Part shown: positions 8,801 to 17,400 of the stretch, one piece after another
How the letters are laid out: each line of letters opens with the position of its first letter
How positions within the stretch are numbered: position 1 is the stretch's first letter
The notes under the pieces: generated by a model
Told to the model about the DNA's origin: nothing
Database searches by the model: none
Seen by the model: only the letters and a program-made list of their open reading frames with translations
Assembly: GCF_019744875.1 (NCBI RefSeq)
Contig: NZ_JAIETU010000005.1
Coordinates: forward strand, 372,001-436,000
DNA from: Hyphomicrobium sp.
Lineage (GTDB): Bacteria; Pseudomonadota; Alphaproteobacteria; Rhizobiales; Hyphomicrobiaceae
Direction: 5' to 3'
DNA length: 64,000 nucleotides
Program-made: the position numbers and the translations under genes

Positions 8801-10492
8801 GATGCCGTGGGCCGCAAATCGTTGCGCCATCAGGTCCGCGAATGCGGCCTCCGAGAACGCCTTCGCGTTCAGGAGCAGGCGGCTGTTCGGGACTTTCTTC
8901 AGGATCGCCGACCATGCCGCCACGACCCGGTCGTTGATGCGTTCCGTGCGGCCGAAGTAGCCGAACGTCACGATGCCGGTCCTCAGAGCCGGGAGCGGGG
9001 CAACGGCCGGCATGCCCTCGGGCGGCTGGTAGGCCACGGGGATGCGCGACAGGCGCACGATCTTTTCCGAGAACAGGTGCTCGCTGCCGACTGGCGCCAT
9101 CTCCTGATCGGACAGGAACACGTCGATGGCCGACATGCCCGACGTGTAGCCGTGGCCCAGGTGATGGGCGATCTGGATCGGGGCCGAACGGCGCGCCATC
9201 ACGAGAACACGGCTCGCAGACGTGTGACCGCCGAAGTCCACCAGCACGTCGATCTTGTCCTGCCGGATGCGCTCGGCGAGCTGGTCGTCCGACAGACCCA
9301 CCGTCGAGCACCAGTGGTCCGCCATGCCCTTGAAGGCCTGGGTGACGTGGTCCTCGTTCGTCACTTCGGCGTAGCAGACGATCTCAAGCTGGCTCCGGTC
9401 GAGGTGGCGCAGGAGGGGGTCGAGGAAGTGGCGGGCGGCGTGCTCGCGGAAGTCCGGCGAGAGGAAGCCGATGCGGATGCGGCGGCCGGGGGTTGGATCG
9501 TTTCCGAACGACACGGCCGCCGGCATGTGAGGGCGGGCGTGGGCGGCATCGAAGCGCTGGTACTCGGCGAAGATCTCCTCGGCGCTGCGGTCCGGGTGGT
9601 AGTTCAGGCAGAATAGAAGGTTCGCGTGCGCCAGCGAATAATCCGGCTTCATCGCCAATGCGCGACGGAACAACGCCTCCGCATCAGAATAGCGCGAGAG
9701 GTCCTTGGCGATGACGCCGAGATTGCTCACCCAGCGCTGCTCGTTCGGCGCAAGTGCGGCGGCGCGCGCGGTGGCCTGCTCGGCGGCGACCATATGGCCG
9801 ACGCGCAGCTTCAACGCGCCGAGATTGCCGTGCGCGATTGCGGACTGCGGATCGATCGCGATGGCCTTCATCAGAAGGGCCGAGGCTTCCGGAAACTTCT
9901 GCAGCCCCATGAGAACGGCGGCGAGATCCGACAGAATGTCGGCGCGCCGGGGGCGCAACGTGGCCGCCCGTTCGAGCGCGCTGACCGCCTCGATGAGCTT
10001 TTCCTGACGCTGGAGCACAATGCCGAGACCGTGCCAGGCTTCCGCGTAGGCCGGATCGGATTCCGCCGCTTTGCGGTAGCTCGCCTCGGCTTCGACGGTT
10101 CTGCCCTGATCGCGGAAAATGTTGCCGAGATTGTTGTGGGCCGGGGCGAACCGCGGGTCACGTGCGATGGCCGCGCTGTAGCACGCCTCGGCCTCAGCGG
10201 CGCGGCCCGCCGCGCGCAGCACCACACCCAAGTTGGCATGATAGCTCGCCGCGGACGGCTCGAGCTCGATGGCGCGGCGACCGGCGGAAATGGCTTGTTC
10301 GAGAGCGCCGCCCCGATGCAGGGCAAGGCTCAGGATTTCCCACGCCAGGGCCGACGATGGATTGAGATCGGTCGCGAGCTGGGCTTCGGCTGCGGCGGTT
10401 GCGATGTCGCCACGGTCGAGCGCGGCCATGGCCCGCTGCAATACGGCTTCGCCATCGCTCGCGTGCGCAACTGCGATCGGCTGGCGCTGCAT
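2846..10492 (-). CDS. Giant multi-module TPR + GT41 (OGT/SPINDLY-type) glycosyltransferase
   Basis: The 2548-residue protein contains four tandem modules, each a TPR array followed by a GT41 domain: about residues 1-699, 700-1300, 1300-1918 and 1919-2548. Each GT41 part repeats the same landmarks: a GFLSPDF- or GYVSPDF-type start, a [VL]D[FL][GA]GHT segment, a QVAH/QIAH-HLGHGYTSG-like stretch, and DIALDPFPHN(A/G)GTTTIEA with WLGVP, the probable nucleotide-sugar site. Family knowledge: GT41 enzymes add GlcNAc, fucose or hexose to Ser/Thr or Asn of cytoplasmic proteins, with TPRs binding the substrate. Residues about 263-699 are identical to about 1482-1918. The ATG follows the upstream stop by one base, suggesting translational coupling. 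The likely target is the giant repeat protein encoded upstream (inference). No signal peptide is visible. Confidence 0.9.
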   Translation of the reverse strand: MQRQPIAVAHASDGEAVLQRAMAALDRGDIATAAAEAQLATDLNPSSALAWEILSLALHRGGALEQAISAGRRAIELEPSAASYHANLGVVLRAAGRAAEAEACYSAAIARDPRFAPAHNNLGNIFRDQGRTVEAEASYRKAAESDPAYAEAWHGLGIVLQRQEKLIEAVSALERAATLRPRRADILSDLAAVLMGLQKFPEASALLMKAIAIDPQSAIAHGNLGALKLRVGHMVAAEQATARAAALAPNEQRWVSNLGVIAKDLSRYSDAEALFRRALAMKPDYSLAHANLLFCLNYHPDRSAEEIFAEYQRFDAAHARPHMPAAVSFGNDPTPGRRIRIGFLSPDFREHAARHFLDPLLRHLDRSQLEIVCYAEVTNEDHVTQAFKGMADHWCSTVGLSDDQLAERIRQDKIDVLVDFGGHTSASRVLVMARRSAPIQIAHHLGHGYTSGMSAIDVFLSDQEMAPVGSEHLFSEKIVRLSRIPVAYQPPEGMPAVAPLPALRTGIVTFGYFGRTERINDRVVAAWSAILKKVPNSRLLLNAKAFSEAAFADLMAQRFAAHGIGRERLSMVYTSPQPKTWSAYGEVDIALDPFPHNAGTTTIEALWLGVPVVSVEDRPSVGRFGASNLAAVGLRDWVAKDVAGYVALAAAKASDLDALAKLRTGLRARMAASPLCDGPGLAREIETAVRNLWTDWCGRQAPARPVLSQTVIERRAAVMKDAHRADAAGRPADAAAALLQHWSSDPADSDAATYLSDLYRRLGRLSEAEAAARAALHAMPKSSSAFNALGNALAAQFRLTEAEAAFTDAISNAPDHAEALNNRALVLMRRGRLCAAERDLRMAQRLRPDLVEVGFNLANSVQDQGRAAEAIEIFRETLKRSPNNPTGHGMMLFAVTYHPGLTGEEIYAEFRRWNDLHAERHAPKNPVWSNDRTTARRLRVGYVSPDFATKSSRHFIEPILVGHDRSKVEIFCYAEVPTPDGETQRLKALAENWRSTVGLTDDQLADLIRRDAIDVLVDLGGHTARNRLLTFARKPAPVQVAHFLGHGYTSGLSVMDAFLADDALAPEGCDHLFSEPVVRMPRMPVAYEPPQGMPDVAPLPALKNGFVTFGNFGRAVRLNETVVATWSEILAAVPRSRLVLNTVAFRDEEVCRRFRDLFAAHGIGAERIDLTFTTPQPKTWDAYGEIDIALDPFPHNGGTTTIEAAWLGVPSVCLSTRPSVGCFGATIMGSLGLSDWVASTREEYVAIAVDRARDVEALAGLRAGLRARMAASPLCDAKGLAKELERVYQRLWQGFVDREDAIETLQKAAGWAYGRGNSIRAVELFEDAARRSRRPTILSNLGAALRACGRVEEAEAAYREAIARAPDFPNAYGNLGNLLQSRGRLVEAETMLRRASELSPNDPQVLRSFGLCLMRLLKAAEAEAVLRKAAALLPNDGDILDNLAQLLRQKGQPAAAAAIYASVSDVIANNWRAIGNQALLLQDLSRYSDAEALFRRALAMKPDYSLAHANLLFCLNYHPDRSAEEIFAEYQRFDAAHARPHMPAAVSFGNDPTPGRRIRIGFLSPDFREHAARHFLDPLLRHLDRSQLEIVCYAEVTNEDHVTQAFKGMADHWCSTVGLSDDQLAERIRQDKIDVLVDFGGHTSASRVLVMARRSAPIQIAHHLGHGYTSGMSAIDVFLSDQEMAPVGSEHLFSEKIVRLSRIPVAYQPPEGMPAVAPLPALRTGIVTFGYFGRTERINDRVVAAWSAILKKVPNSRLLLNAKAFSEAAFADLMAQRFAAHGIGRERLSMVYTSPQPKTWSAYGEVDIALDPFPHNAGTTTIEALWLGVPVVSVEDRPSVGRFGASNLAAVGLRDWVAKDVAGYVALAAAKASDLDALAKLRTGLRARMAASPLCDGPGLAREIETAVRNLWTDWCGRQRQAGEKAVQSQFEEAIQAFQSGNFPRALSLSDAVLAASPDSTDARHLRGVAAYKLGRLAEAVGDLTKAIAGAPDRADFRWNITPMLRGLGRLAEAETHGKEAVRLAPQSPEAHNNLASVYKDLGRAAEAEAHLRHALTLRPDYSDAWSNLSWTLSLAGNAREAEAAARRAVELNPRDANALNNIGTALMQQDRLPEAADCFAGAVKLKPDFAIAHSNYLFCLNYRTDMTPDAIFEAYRDWDHAHAAPLMPSNPVHFGSRNPERRLRIGYMSPDFRYHAVSFFIESLIAAHDRERFEVTCYAEVANPDAVTDRFKRHAARWRSTVGLSDAEVADMIRADEIDVLVDLAGHTSGNRLLTFARKPAPIQVAHMVGSGTTTGLSAIDAFLINEALLPMGAERYFAERPIRLSRMPHVYVPPEAMPDVAPLPALRNGFVTFGCFSRPARINEDVVKAWTRILRSVPNSRLVMNSKPFREEENCAAWHARFAAAGLEPGRVKLVYTSPQPRTWDAYGTIDIALDPFPHNAGTTTIEALWLGVPVVSLADRPPVGRFGASILGSLGLDDWVAHDVDAYVARAITAASNIEALSRMRSGLRAKFAASPIGSDAAGLAREVEDAYRSLWRAYCARGKA
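4738..6048. repeat. 1311-bp direct repeat, copy B (inside GT41 gene, module 3)
   Basis: This segment matches 8395-9705 at a constant offset of 3657 bases. Both copies encode the same 436-437 residues, from LSRYSDAEALFRRALA to RNLWTDWCGRQ. The central part (about 4787-5930) looks identical in nucleotide sequence. The few differences that I see are synonymous and lie at the two edges. Confidence 0.9.
8395..9705. repeat. 1311-bp direct repeat, copy A (inside GT41 gene, module 1)
   Basis: Partner of 4738-6048, offset 3657 bases, same orientation and same reading frame. It covers the last TPR and the whole GT41 domain of module 1. Flanking sequence on both sides is unrelated in detail: CGRQAPAR after copy A and CGRQRQAG after copy B. 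Confidence 0.9.
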
Positions 10493-10493
10493 A

Positions 10494-11267
10494 TCAGGTC
10501 GTCCCCTCGACGCGCTTCAGGAAGCCTTTGGGCCAGTAGGTGACACGCTCCGTCACGACGCCTTCGTTGAACGGGAACACAGGTTCTTCGAGAACGAATT
10601 CGGGGTGGGAGGCGGCGAACTCGGCGGCGGCATCGAGCGGATTGTTCCAGCTCCAGTCGGGCGAGGTGCGCGGTGCGCCAACGACCTCCTTCATGATGCC
10701 GTCGGTAGCGACGATGTAGGACCCCGGCGTGACGAACGGGCCGTAGGCTTCGAGCTCAGCCAGGACGTGGGCCTTGGTGTGATTGCTGTCGAGCAGCACC
10801 AGAACCGTCTCACCCGGGGCGACCAGCGCGCCCACCTGAGCTACGACCTCAGGCGCAACGGAGCTGCCCTCGACCAGCGTGATGCGCGGAAACATTTCGT
10901 GCGCTTCGATGGCTGCGCGATTGTGGGGGCGGATCTCGATGTCGATGCCGATGACCCGGCCGCGGCCCATGGCCTCGAACAGGCTGGCATAGAAAATGAG
11001 CGAGCCCCCGTGGGCGACGCCGGTCTCGATGATCACGTCCGGTTTCACCCGGTAGATCACCTCTTGTATGCGCAGCATGTCCTCGGGAAGCTGAATGACC
11101 GGACGGCCCATCCAACTGAAAGAATAGACGTATTTCGTATCCCAGCCGCAGCGCACCCAGGCCCTCGAAATGAGCCGGAACGCCTCCGCGCTCTCGAGCG
11201 GATGAACGGATTCGCCTTCGGGGCCTTCGGCGATCAGGATGCCACGGGCCTCATCTATTTTCAGCAT
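10494..11267 (-). CDS. CmcI/cephalosporin hydroxylase-family protein (SAM-dependent methyltransferase fold)
   Basis: The 257-residue protein resembles the CmcI/rhamnosyl O-methyltransferase family (Pfam cephalosporin hydroxylase). It has an SAM-binding glycine-rich loop ETGVAHGGSLIF near residue 82, an acidic strand end VIGIDIEIRP, and a metal-site-like LLDSNHTKAHV. Family members methylate or hydroxylate small molecules, often sugars of surface glycans. The name 'hydroxylase' is historical, and I would predict a sugar O-methyltransferase here. Its stop (10496-10494) lies one base before the ATG of the giant GT41 gene, and the giant repeat-protein gene ends 209 bases upstream. Context suggests that it modifies the glycan that the GT41 protein attaches, which is inference. 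Confidence 0.75.
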   Translation of the reverse strand: MLKIDEARGILIAEGPEGESVHPLESAEAFRLISRAWVRCGWDTKYVYSFSWMGRPVIQLPEDMLRIQEVIYRVKPDVIIETGVAHGGSLIFYASLFEAMGRGRVIGIDIEIRPHNRAAIEAHEMFPRITLVEGSSVAPEVVAQVGALVAPGETVLVLLDSNHTKAHVLAELEAYGPFVTPGSYIVATDGIMKEVVGAPRTSPDWSWNNPLDAAAEFAASHPEFVLEEPVFPFNEGVVTERVTYWPKGFLKRVEGTT

Positions 11268-11366
11268 GAAGACGATCAGCCTTTTTCGACAGGAAGATGG
11301 ATCGTTCCATCTCCATGCGATTTGGCTTGTCTCAACCTGAACGCGGACCTTGGGCGCAAACGCGAA

Positions 11367-11392
11367 GCGGCCGCACCCGGAGATGCGGCCGC
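11367..11392 (-). terminator. Hairpin between giant repeat-protein gene and CmcI-family gene (possible terminator/attenuator)
   Basis: A perfect 9-bp inverted repeat, GCGGCCGCA (11367-11375) and its complement (11384-11392), encloses an 8-base loop. On the minus strand it is followed by TTCGCGTTTG, only moderately T-rich. It lies 85 bases past the stop of the giant gene and before the CmcI-family gene, so it could end or partly attenuate the giant transcript. Confidence 0.45.
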
Positions 11393-11443
11393 CCGACTTG
11401 TATCTGCCTGCGCCTGACGTCTCCTGGGAGACCGGCGCGGTTT

Positions 11444-11465
11444 CCGGACGCCGCGGGGCGTCCGG
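11444..11465 (-). terminator. GC-rich hairpin just past the stop of the giant gene
   Basis: CCGGACGCC (11444-11452) and GGCGTCCGG (11457-11465) form a perfect 9-bp stem with a 4-base loop, 11 bases downstream of the giant gene's stop. No U-tract follows on the minus strand, so it is not a textbook terminator. It may stabilise the 3' end or act together with the hairpin at 11367-11392. Confidence 0.4.
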
Positions 11466-11476
11466 CCTTGCGCTTC

Positions 11477-14400
11477 TTAGACCGCCTGGAACCTGGTGAA
11501 GTCGTAGGTCCAGGGCGTCGAGCCGTCGGTGGTAATGACGCCGATCAGCGTGCCGCCGGAGGTGAAGTCGCCGTCGGCGCTGTAGTACAGCTCGCCCGTG
11601 TCCTGCTGGTAGGTGAAGCCGCCGCTTCCGCCGGTGCTCAGGATCGTACCCTCGCGGGCATTCTCGTTGGCCACGGAGCGGATGTTGACGTTGTTCGAGA
11701 GCGCACCCGAGATGATGTAGGTGTTGCCGTTCAGCGTCGAGCTCGTGTTAGTGTCGAGACCGATCTTGTCGGCGCCCGTGCCCATGTTGTGGATCACCAT
11801 GTGGTTGCCGCTCGAATTCTGATCGAAGACGAAGGTATCCACACCGGCGCCGCCAGTGACGTGATCGATGCCGCCGCCGCCGCGGATCTGGCTGGTGCCG
11901 CCCGAGACGACGATGGTGTCGTTGCCCGCGCCGCCGATGACGGATTCAACGTTGGAGACCGACACGCTGTTGGTGAAGTTGCCCAGCGTGAGCTTATCCG
12001 ACGATGCGCCGAGATCGATCGAGCCGTTCACGATCTGAGTCTGCACGGTGATCGTATCCACGCCGGTGCCGCCGAGGATGGTTTCAACGTTGCTGACAGA
12101 GGCCGTGTTGACGAAGTTGCCGAACTTGAGCGTATCCGAGCCGCCGGCGAGGTCGATGGTGGCACCGACTGCCTGCGTCGAGTAGGTGATCGTGTCGCTG
12201 CCGCCGTTGCCGAGCAGGCTCTCCACGCTGGTGACCGAGCCGGTGTTGGTGAAGTTGCCCAGGGTCAGCGAGTCGGAGCCGCCGCCGAGATCGATCGACA
12301 TGCTCGTCGTGAGCGCGTTGCCGAGCGTTACGGTGTCGATGCTCGAGCCGCCGACGATGGTTTCGACGTTCGTGACAGTCGCGACGTTGGCGAAGGCGCC
12401 GAAGGTGAGCTTGTCGTTGCCGGCGCCGAGGTTGATGTCGGCGTTCTCGATCAGCGACGTGAGCGTGATGGTGTCCGCAGCCGAGCCGCCGACCAGCGTT
12501 TCGACGTTGGCGACCGAGACCGTGTTGACGAAGTCGCCGAGGACCAGCTTGTCTGCGCCGTCACCCAGGTTGATGATACCCTTCGTGATCTGCGCGGCGA
12601 TGCTGATCGTGTCGGCCAGTGCGCCGGCATTGACCGTTTCGACGTTCGACAGCGTGGCCGTGTTGATGAAGTCACCGAACGTCAGGGTGTCGTTGCCTGC
12701 CGCGAGATCGATGGAGGCGTTCGAAACCTGGCTGCCGAAGGTCACCGTGTCGATGCCGGTGCCGCCGATGACGGTCTCGACGTTGAGCACGGTCGCGGTG
12801 TTCGTGAAGTTGGCGAACGTGAGCTTGTCGCTGCCGAGGCCGAGGTCGACCGTGACGTTGCTGACCGCCGTGGAGAAGGTGATCGTGTCCGCCGCCGTGC
12901 CGCCGACGATCGATTCGACACCGGTGAGCGTCGCCGTGTTGGCGAAGTTACCGAAGACGAGCGTGTCGGAGCCGGCGCCGAGGTCGATCGAAGCGTTCGA
13001 CACCTGAGTGGTGATCGTCAGGCTGTCCGAGTCGCTGCCGCTGACCAGCGTTTCGACGTTGGCGATCGAGCCGAAGTTGCCGAAGTTGCCGAGCGTGAGC
13101 TTGTCGTTGCCGGCGCCGAGATCGACCGAGTCGGTCGCGCCCAGGGCCGTGACGAACGTGATCGTGTCGTTGTCGGAGCCGCCGACCAACGTTTCGACGT
13201 TGCCCACCGTGGCCGAGTTGATGAAGTTGCCGAGCGTGAGCTTGTCGGCGCCGTCGCCGAGGTCGGCGGAGGCCTTCGAGAACTGGTTGGTGACGGTGAT
13301 CGTGTCGGCCAGCGCGCCACCGATGATGGTTTCGACGTTGGTGACAGAGCCCGAGTTGACGAAGCCGCCAAGATGGAGAACGTCGCTGCCGGCGCCCAGA
13401 TCGATCAGGTTCGACGTGAACTGGCTTGCCAGCGTGATGGTGTCAGAACCCGAGCCGCTGTTCAGCGTTTCGACGCCGGACACCGTCGCGGTGTTGTTGA
13501 AGTTACCGAGCGTCAGCACGTCGCTGCCCGAGCCGAGATCGATGGAGGCATCGATTGCCTGCACCGCGAGCGTGATGGTGTCAGCCAGCGAGCCGCCGAC
13601 GATGGTTTCCGCGTTCGACACCGTCGCCGTGTTGGCGAAGTTGCCGAAGGTCAGGGTGTCGAGGCCGCCACCGAGATCGATCGAGGCGTTCGAGGCCTGC
13701 GCCGCGAAGGTGATCGCATCGGCATCCAGGCCACCGATCAGCGTCTCTACGTTCGAGACCGAGCCGGTGTTGGCCGAGTTGCTCAGGATGAGCTTGTCGT
13801 TGCCGAGGCCGAGATCGATGCTGTCGGTGCCGCTGATGCCAGAGGCCAGCGTGATCGTGTCGTTCGCCGTGCCGCCGACGAGCGTCTCGACATGAGCGAT
13901 CGTGCCGGTGTTGGCGAAGTTGCCGAGCGTCAGCTTGTCGGAGCCGTCGCCGAGATCGATCGAGGCGTCCGAAATCTGGCCGGTGATCACGATCGTGTCG
14001 GCCAGAGCGCCGCCGATGATGGTCTCGACGTTCGAGATCGTGCCGCTGTTGACGAAGTCGCCAAGGATCAGCTTGTCCGCGCCGGAGCCCAGATCGATGT
14101 TGTTGGTCGAGACGAACTGGCTGCCGAGCGTGATGGTGTCGGACAGCGAGCCGCCGACCAGCGTTTCGACACCGGATACCGTCGCGACGTTGACGAAGTT
14201 GCCGAGCGTCAGCACGTCGCTGCCCGAGCCGAGGTTGATCGCGGCGTCGCTTGCGGCTGCCGAGAGCGTGATGGTGTCAGCCGCAGAGCCGCCGACGATG
14301 CTCTCGACGTTGGCCACCGTCGCCGTGTTGGCGAAGTTGCCGAGCGTCAGCGTATCGAAGCCAGCACCGAGCTCGACGGAGGCATTCGAAGCCTGCGTGG

Positions 14401-17400
14401 CGAAGGTGATGGTGTCGGCATCGGCGCCGCCGATGATGGTTTCGACGTTCGAGAAGCTGCCGGTGTTGGCCACGTCGGCCAGCACGATCTTGTCGTTGCC
14501 ACCGCCCAGGTCAATGCTGTCCGAGGCGTTGATGGCCGAGACGAAGGTCACGGTATCGGCCGTTGCGCCGCCGATCAGGGTCTCGACGTTGCCGACGGTG
14601 ACGGCATCGGCCGTTCCGAGGGTCAGCTTGTCGGCGCCTGCGCCGAGGTCGATCGAGGCCTTCTGAGACGAGAACACCGTGGTGATGGTGTCCGCGGCCG
14701 AGCCGCCCACCAGCGTTTCAACGTTCTGGACCGTACCCGTGTTGGCGAAGTCGCCCAGGGTCAGGATGTCGTTGCCGAGGCCGAGGTCGATGGCGTGGGT
14801 CGACGCGAGCGCCGTGCCCAGCGTGACCTGGTCTGCAGCCGAGCCGCCGGTCAGGGTTTCAACACCCGACACCGTGACCGAGTTGGCGAAGTTGCCGAGG
14901 GTCAGGATGTCGTTGCCGAGGCCGAGGTCGATCGTGGTTTCGGTCGCCATTGCGCCGAGGGTGATCGTATCGGCGCCAGAGCCGCCCACGATGCTCTCGA
15001 CATTCGAGATCGTAGCCACGTTGGCCGCGGTCGAGAGCGTGATCGTGTCGAAGCCGCCGCCCAGGTTGATCGAGGCGTTGGAGGCTTGCGTCGTGAAGGT
15101 GATCGTATCCGCGTCTGCGCCACCGATCAGCGTCTCGACGTTGGCGATCGAGCCCGTGTTCGACACGTCCGCCAGGGTCAGCTTGTCTGCGCCAACACCG
15201 AGGTCGATGCTGCCGCTGGAGGCAATGCCTGCGCCGAGCGTGATGGTGTCGGCATCCGAGCCGCCGGTCAGCGTCTCGACGTTCGAGATCGTCGCGGTGT
15301 TGGTGAAGTCGCCGAGAACCAGCTTGTCGGTGCCGTCACCCAGATCGACCAGGCCCTTCGAGAGGAGCGTGGTGATGGTGATCGTGTCGGCGGCAGAGCC
15401 GCCGATGACGGTTTCCGTGTTGGCCACGGTCGCCGTGTTGGCGAAGTTGCCGAAGGTGAGCGCATCGACGCCTGCACCGAGATCGACCGAGCCGTTCGAG
15501 ACCTGCGCGCTGAAGGCGATGGTGTCGATGCCCGTGCCGCCGATGACGGTGTCGACGCCGGAGAGGGTCGCCACGTTGACGAAGTTGCCGAGCGTCAGGG
15601 TATCCGCGCCGCTGCCGAGGTCGATGACCGCGTTCGAGGCCGCGGCCCGGAGCGTGATCGTGTCGGCCGCAGAGCCGCCGAGGATGCTTTCGGCGTTGGA
15701 GATCGTGGCCGTGTTGGCGAAGTCGCCGAGCGTCAGGCTGTCGGTGCCGGCGCCGAGGTCGATCGAGCCGTTCGACACCTGGGTGGCGACGGTGATCGTG
15801 TCGGAATCGATGCCGCCGATGAGCGTTTCGACGTTCGATACAGAGCCGGTGTTGGCGACATCGGCCAGCGTGAGCTGGTCCGCGCCCGAGCCGAGGTCGA
15901 TGCTGTCGCTTGCGCCGAGCGCCGTGCCCAGCGTGACGGTATCAGCCAGCGATCCGCCGACCAGGGTTTCTGCGCCCGAGACCGTGGCCGAGTTCACGAA
16001 GCCGCCCAGGGTGAGCGAATCCGAGCCTGCGCCCAGGTTGTAGAGCGTCTTGGTTGCCTGCGTGGCGATCGTGATGACGTCCGCATCCGAGCCGCCGATG
16101 ATGGTCTCGACGTTGGACAGCGTGCCGGTGTTGGCCACGTTCGCGAGGGTCAGCACGTCGCTGCCGCCGCCGAGGTTGATGCTGTCGGTCGCCGAGAGCG
16201 CCGTGCCGAGCGTGATGTTGTCGGACGAGTTGCCGCCGATCAGCGTCTCGACGTTCGAGATCGTGCCGGTGCTGTTGAAGTTTCCAAGCGTCAGCTGGTC
16301 GGAGCCGGCGCCGAGGTCGATCACGCCGTTCGAGAGCTGCGTCGAGATGGTGATCGTGTCCGCATCCGAGCCGCCGACGATGCTTTCGACGTTCGAGATG
16401 TTGGCCGAGTTCGCGAAGTCGCCGAGCGTGACCTTGTCCACGCCGTCGCCGAGGTTGACGGAGGCGTTCGAGAGCTGGGTCGCGAAGGTGATCGTGTCCG
16501 CGGCCGAGCCGCCGACGAGCGTCTCGACGTTCGAGACCGAGCCCGTGTTGACGAAGTCGCCGAGGGTCAGCTTGTCGGAGCCCGAGCCGAGGTCGATATC
16601 GTGGCTTGCCGCAAGCGCGTTGCCGAGCGTCAGGGTGTCTGCACCCGTGCCGCCAACGATGGTCTCGACATCCGTGACCGTTGCGACGTTGGCGAAGTCG
16701 CCCAGGACGAGCTTGTCGCTGCCGGCGCCGAGGCCGATCAGGGCCTTCGACAGGATGGTGCCGATGGTGATCGTGTCCGCAGCCGAGCCGCCGACGATGG
16801 TCTCAACACTCGATACGGTGCCGGTGTTGGTGGCGTTCGCAAGGATGAGGGTGTCGTCGCCGGCGCCGAGGTTGATCGACTCCGTGCCGCTCATGCCGCT
16901 GCTCAGCGTGATGGTGTCGTTATCAGCGCCGCCGATGATCGTCTCGGCGCCCGCAACCGTTGCGACGGTCGCGAAGTTGCCAAGTGTCAGCTTGTCGTTG
17001 CCAGCGCCGAGGTTGATGCTGGCGTTGCTGAGCTGCGAGGCGATGGTGATGGTGTCCGCATCCGAGCCGCCGATGATGGTTTCGACGTTCGAGAACGTGC
17101 CCGAGTTGTCGAAGTCACCCAGCGTGACCTTGTCGGCGCCGAGGCCGAGGTCGACGTTGCCCTTCGAGAGAACCGTCGCGAAGGTGATGGTGTCGGCATC
17201 CGAGCCGCCGATGACGCTTTCGACGTTCGAGACGGAGCCCGTGTTGGCGAAGTCGCCGAGGGTCAGCTTGTCGGAACCCGCGCCGAGGTCGACGCTGCTC
17301 GAGCCGCCCAGGGCCGTCGCGAGCGTGACCGTGTCGCCGGCGGAGCCGCCGATGACCGTTTCGACGTTTGCCACCGTGACCGAGTTCGTGAAGCCGCCGA

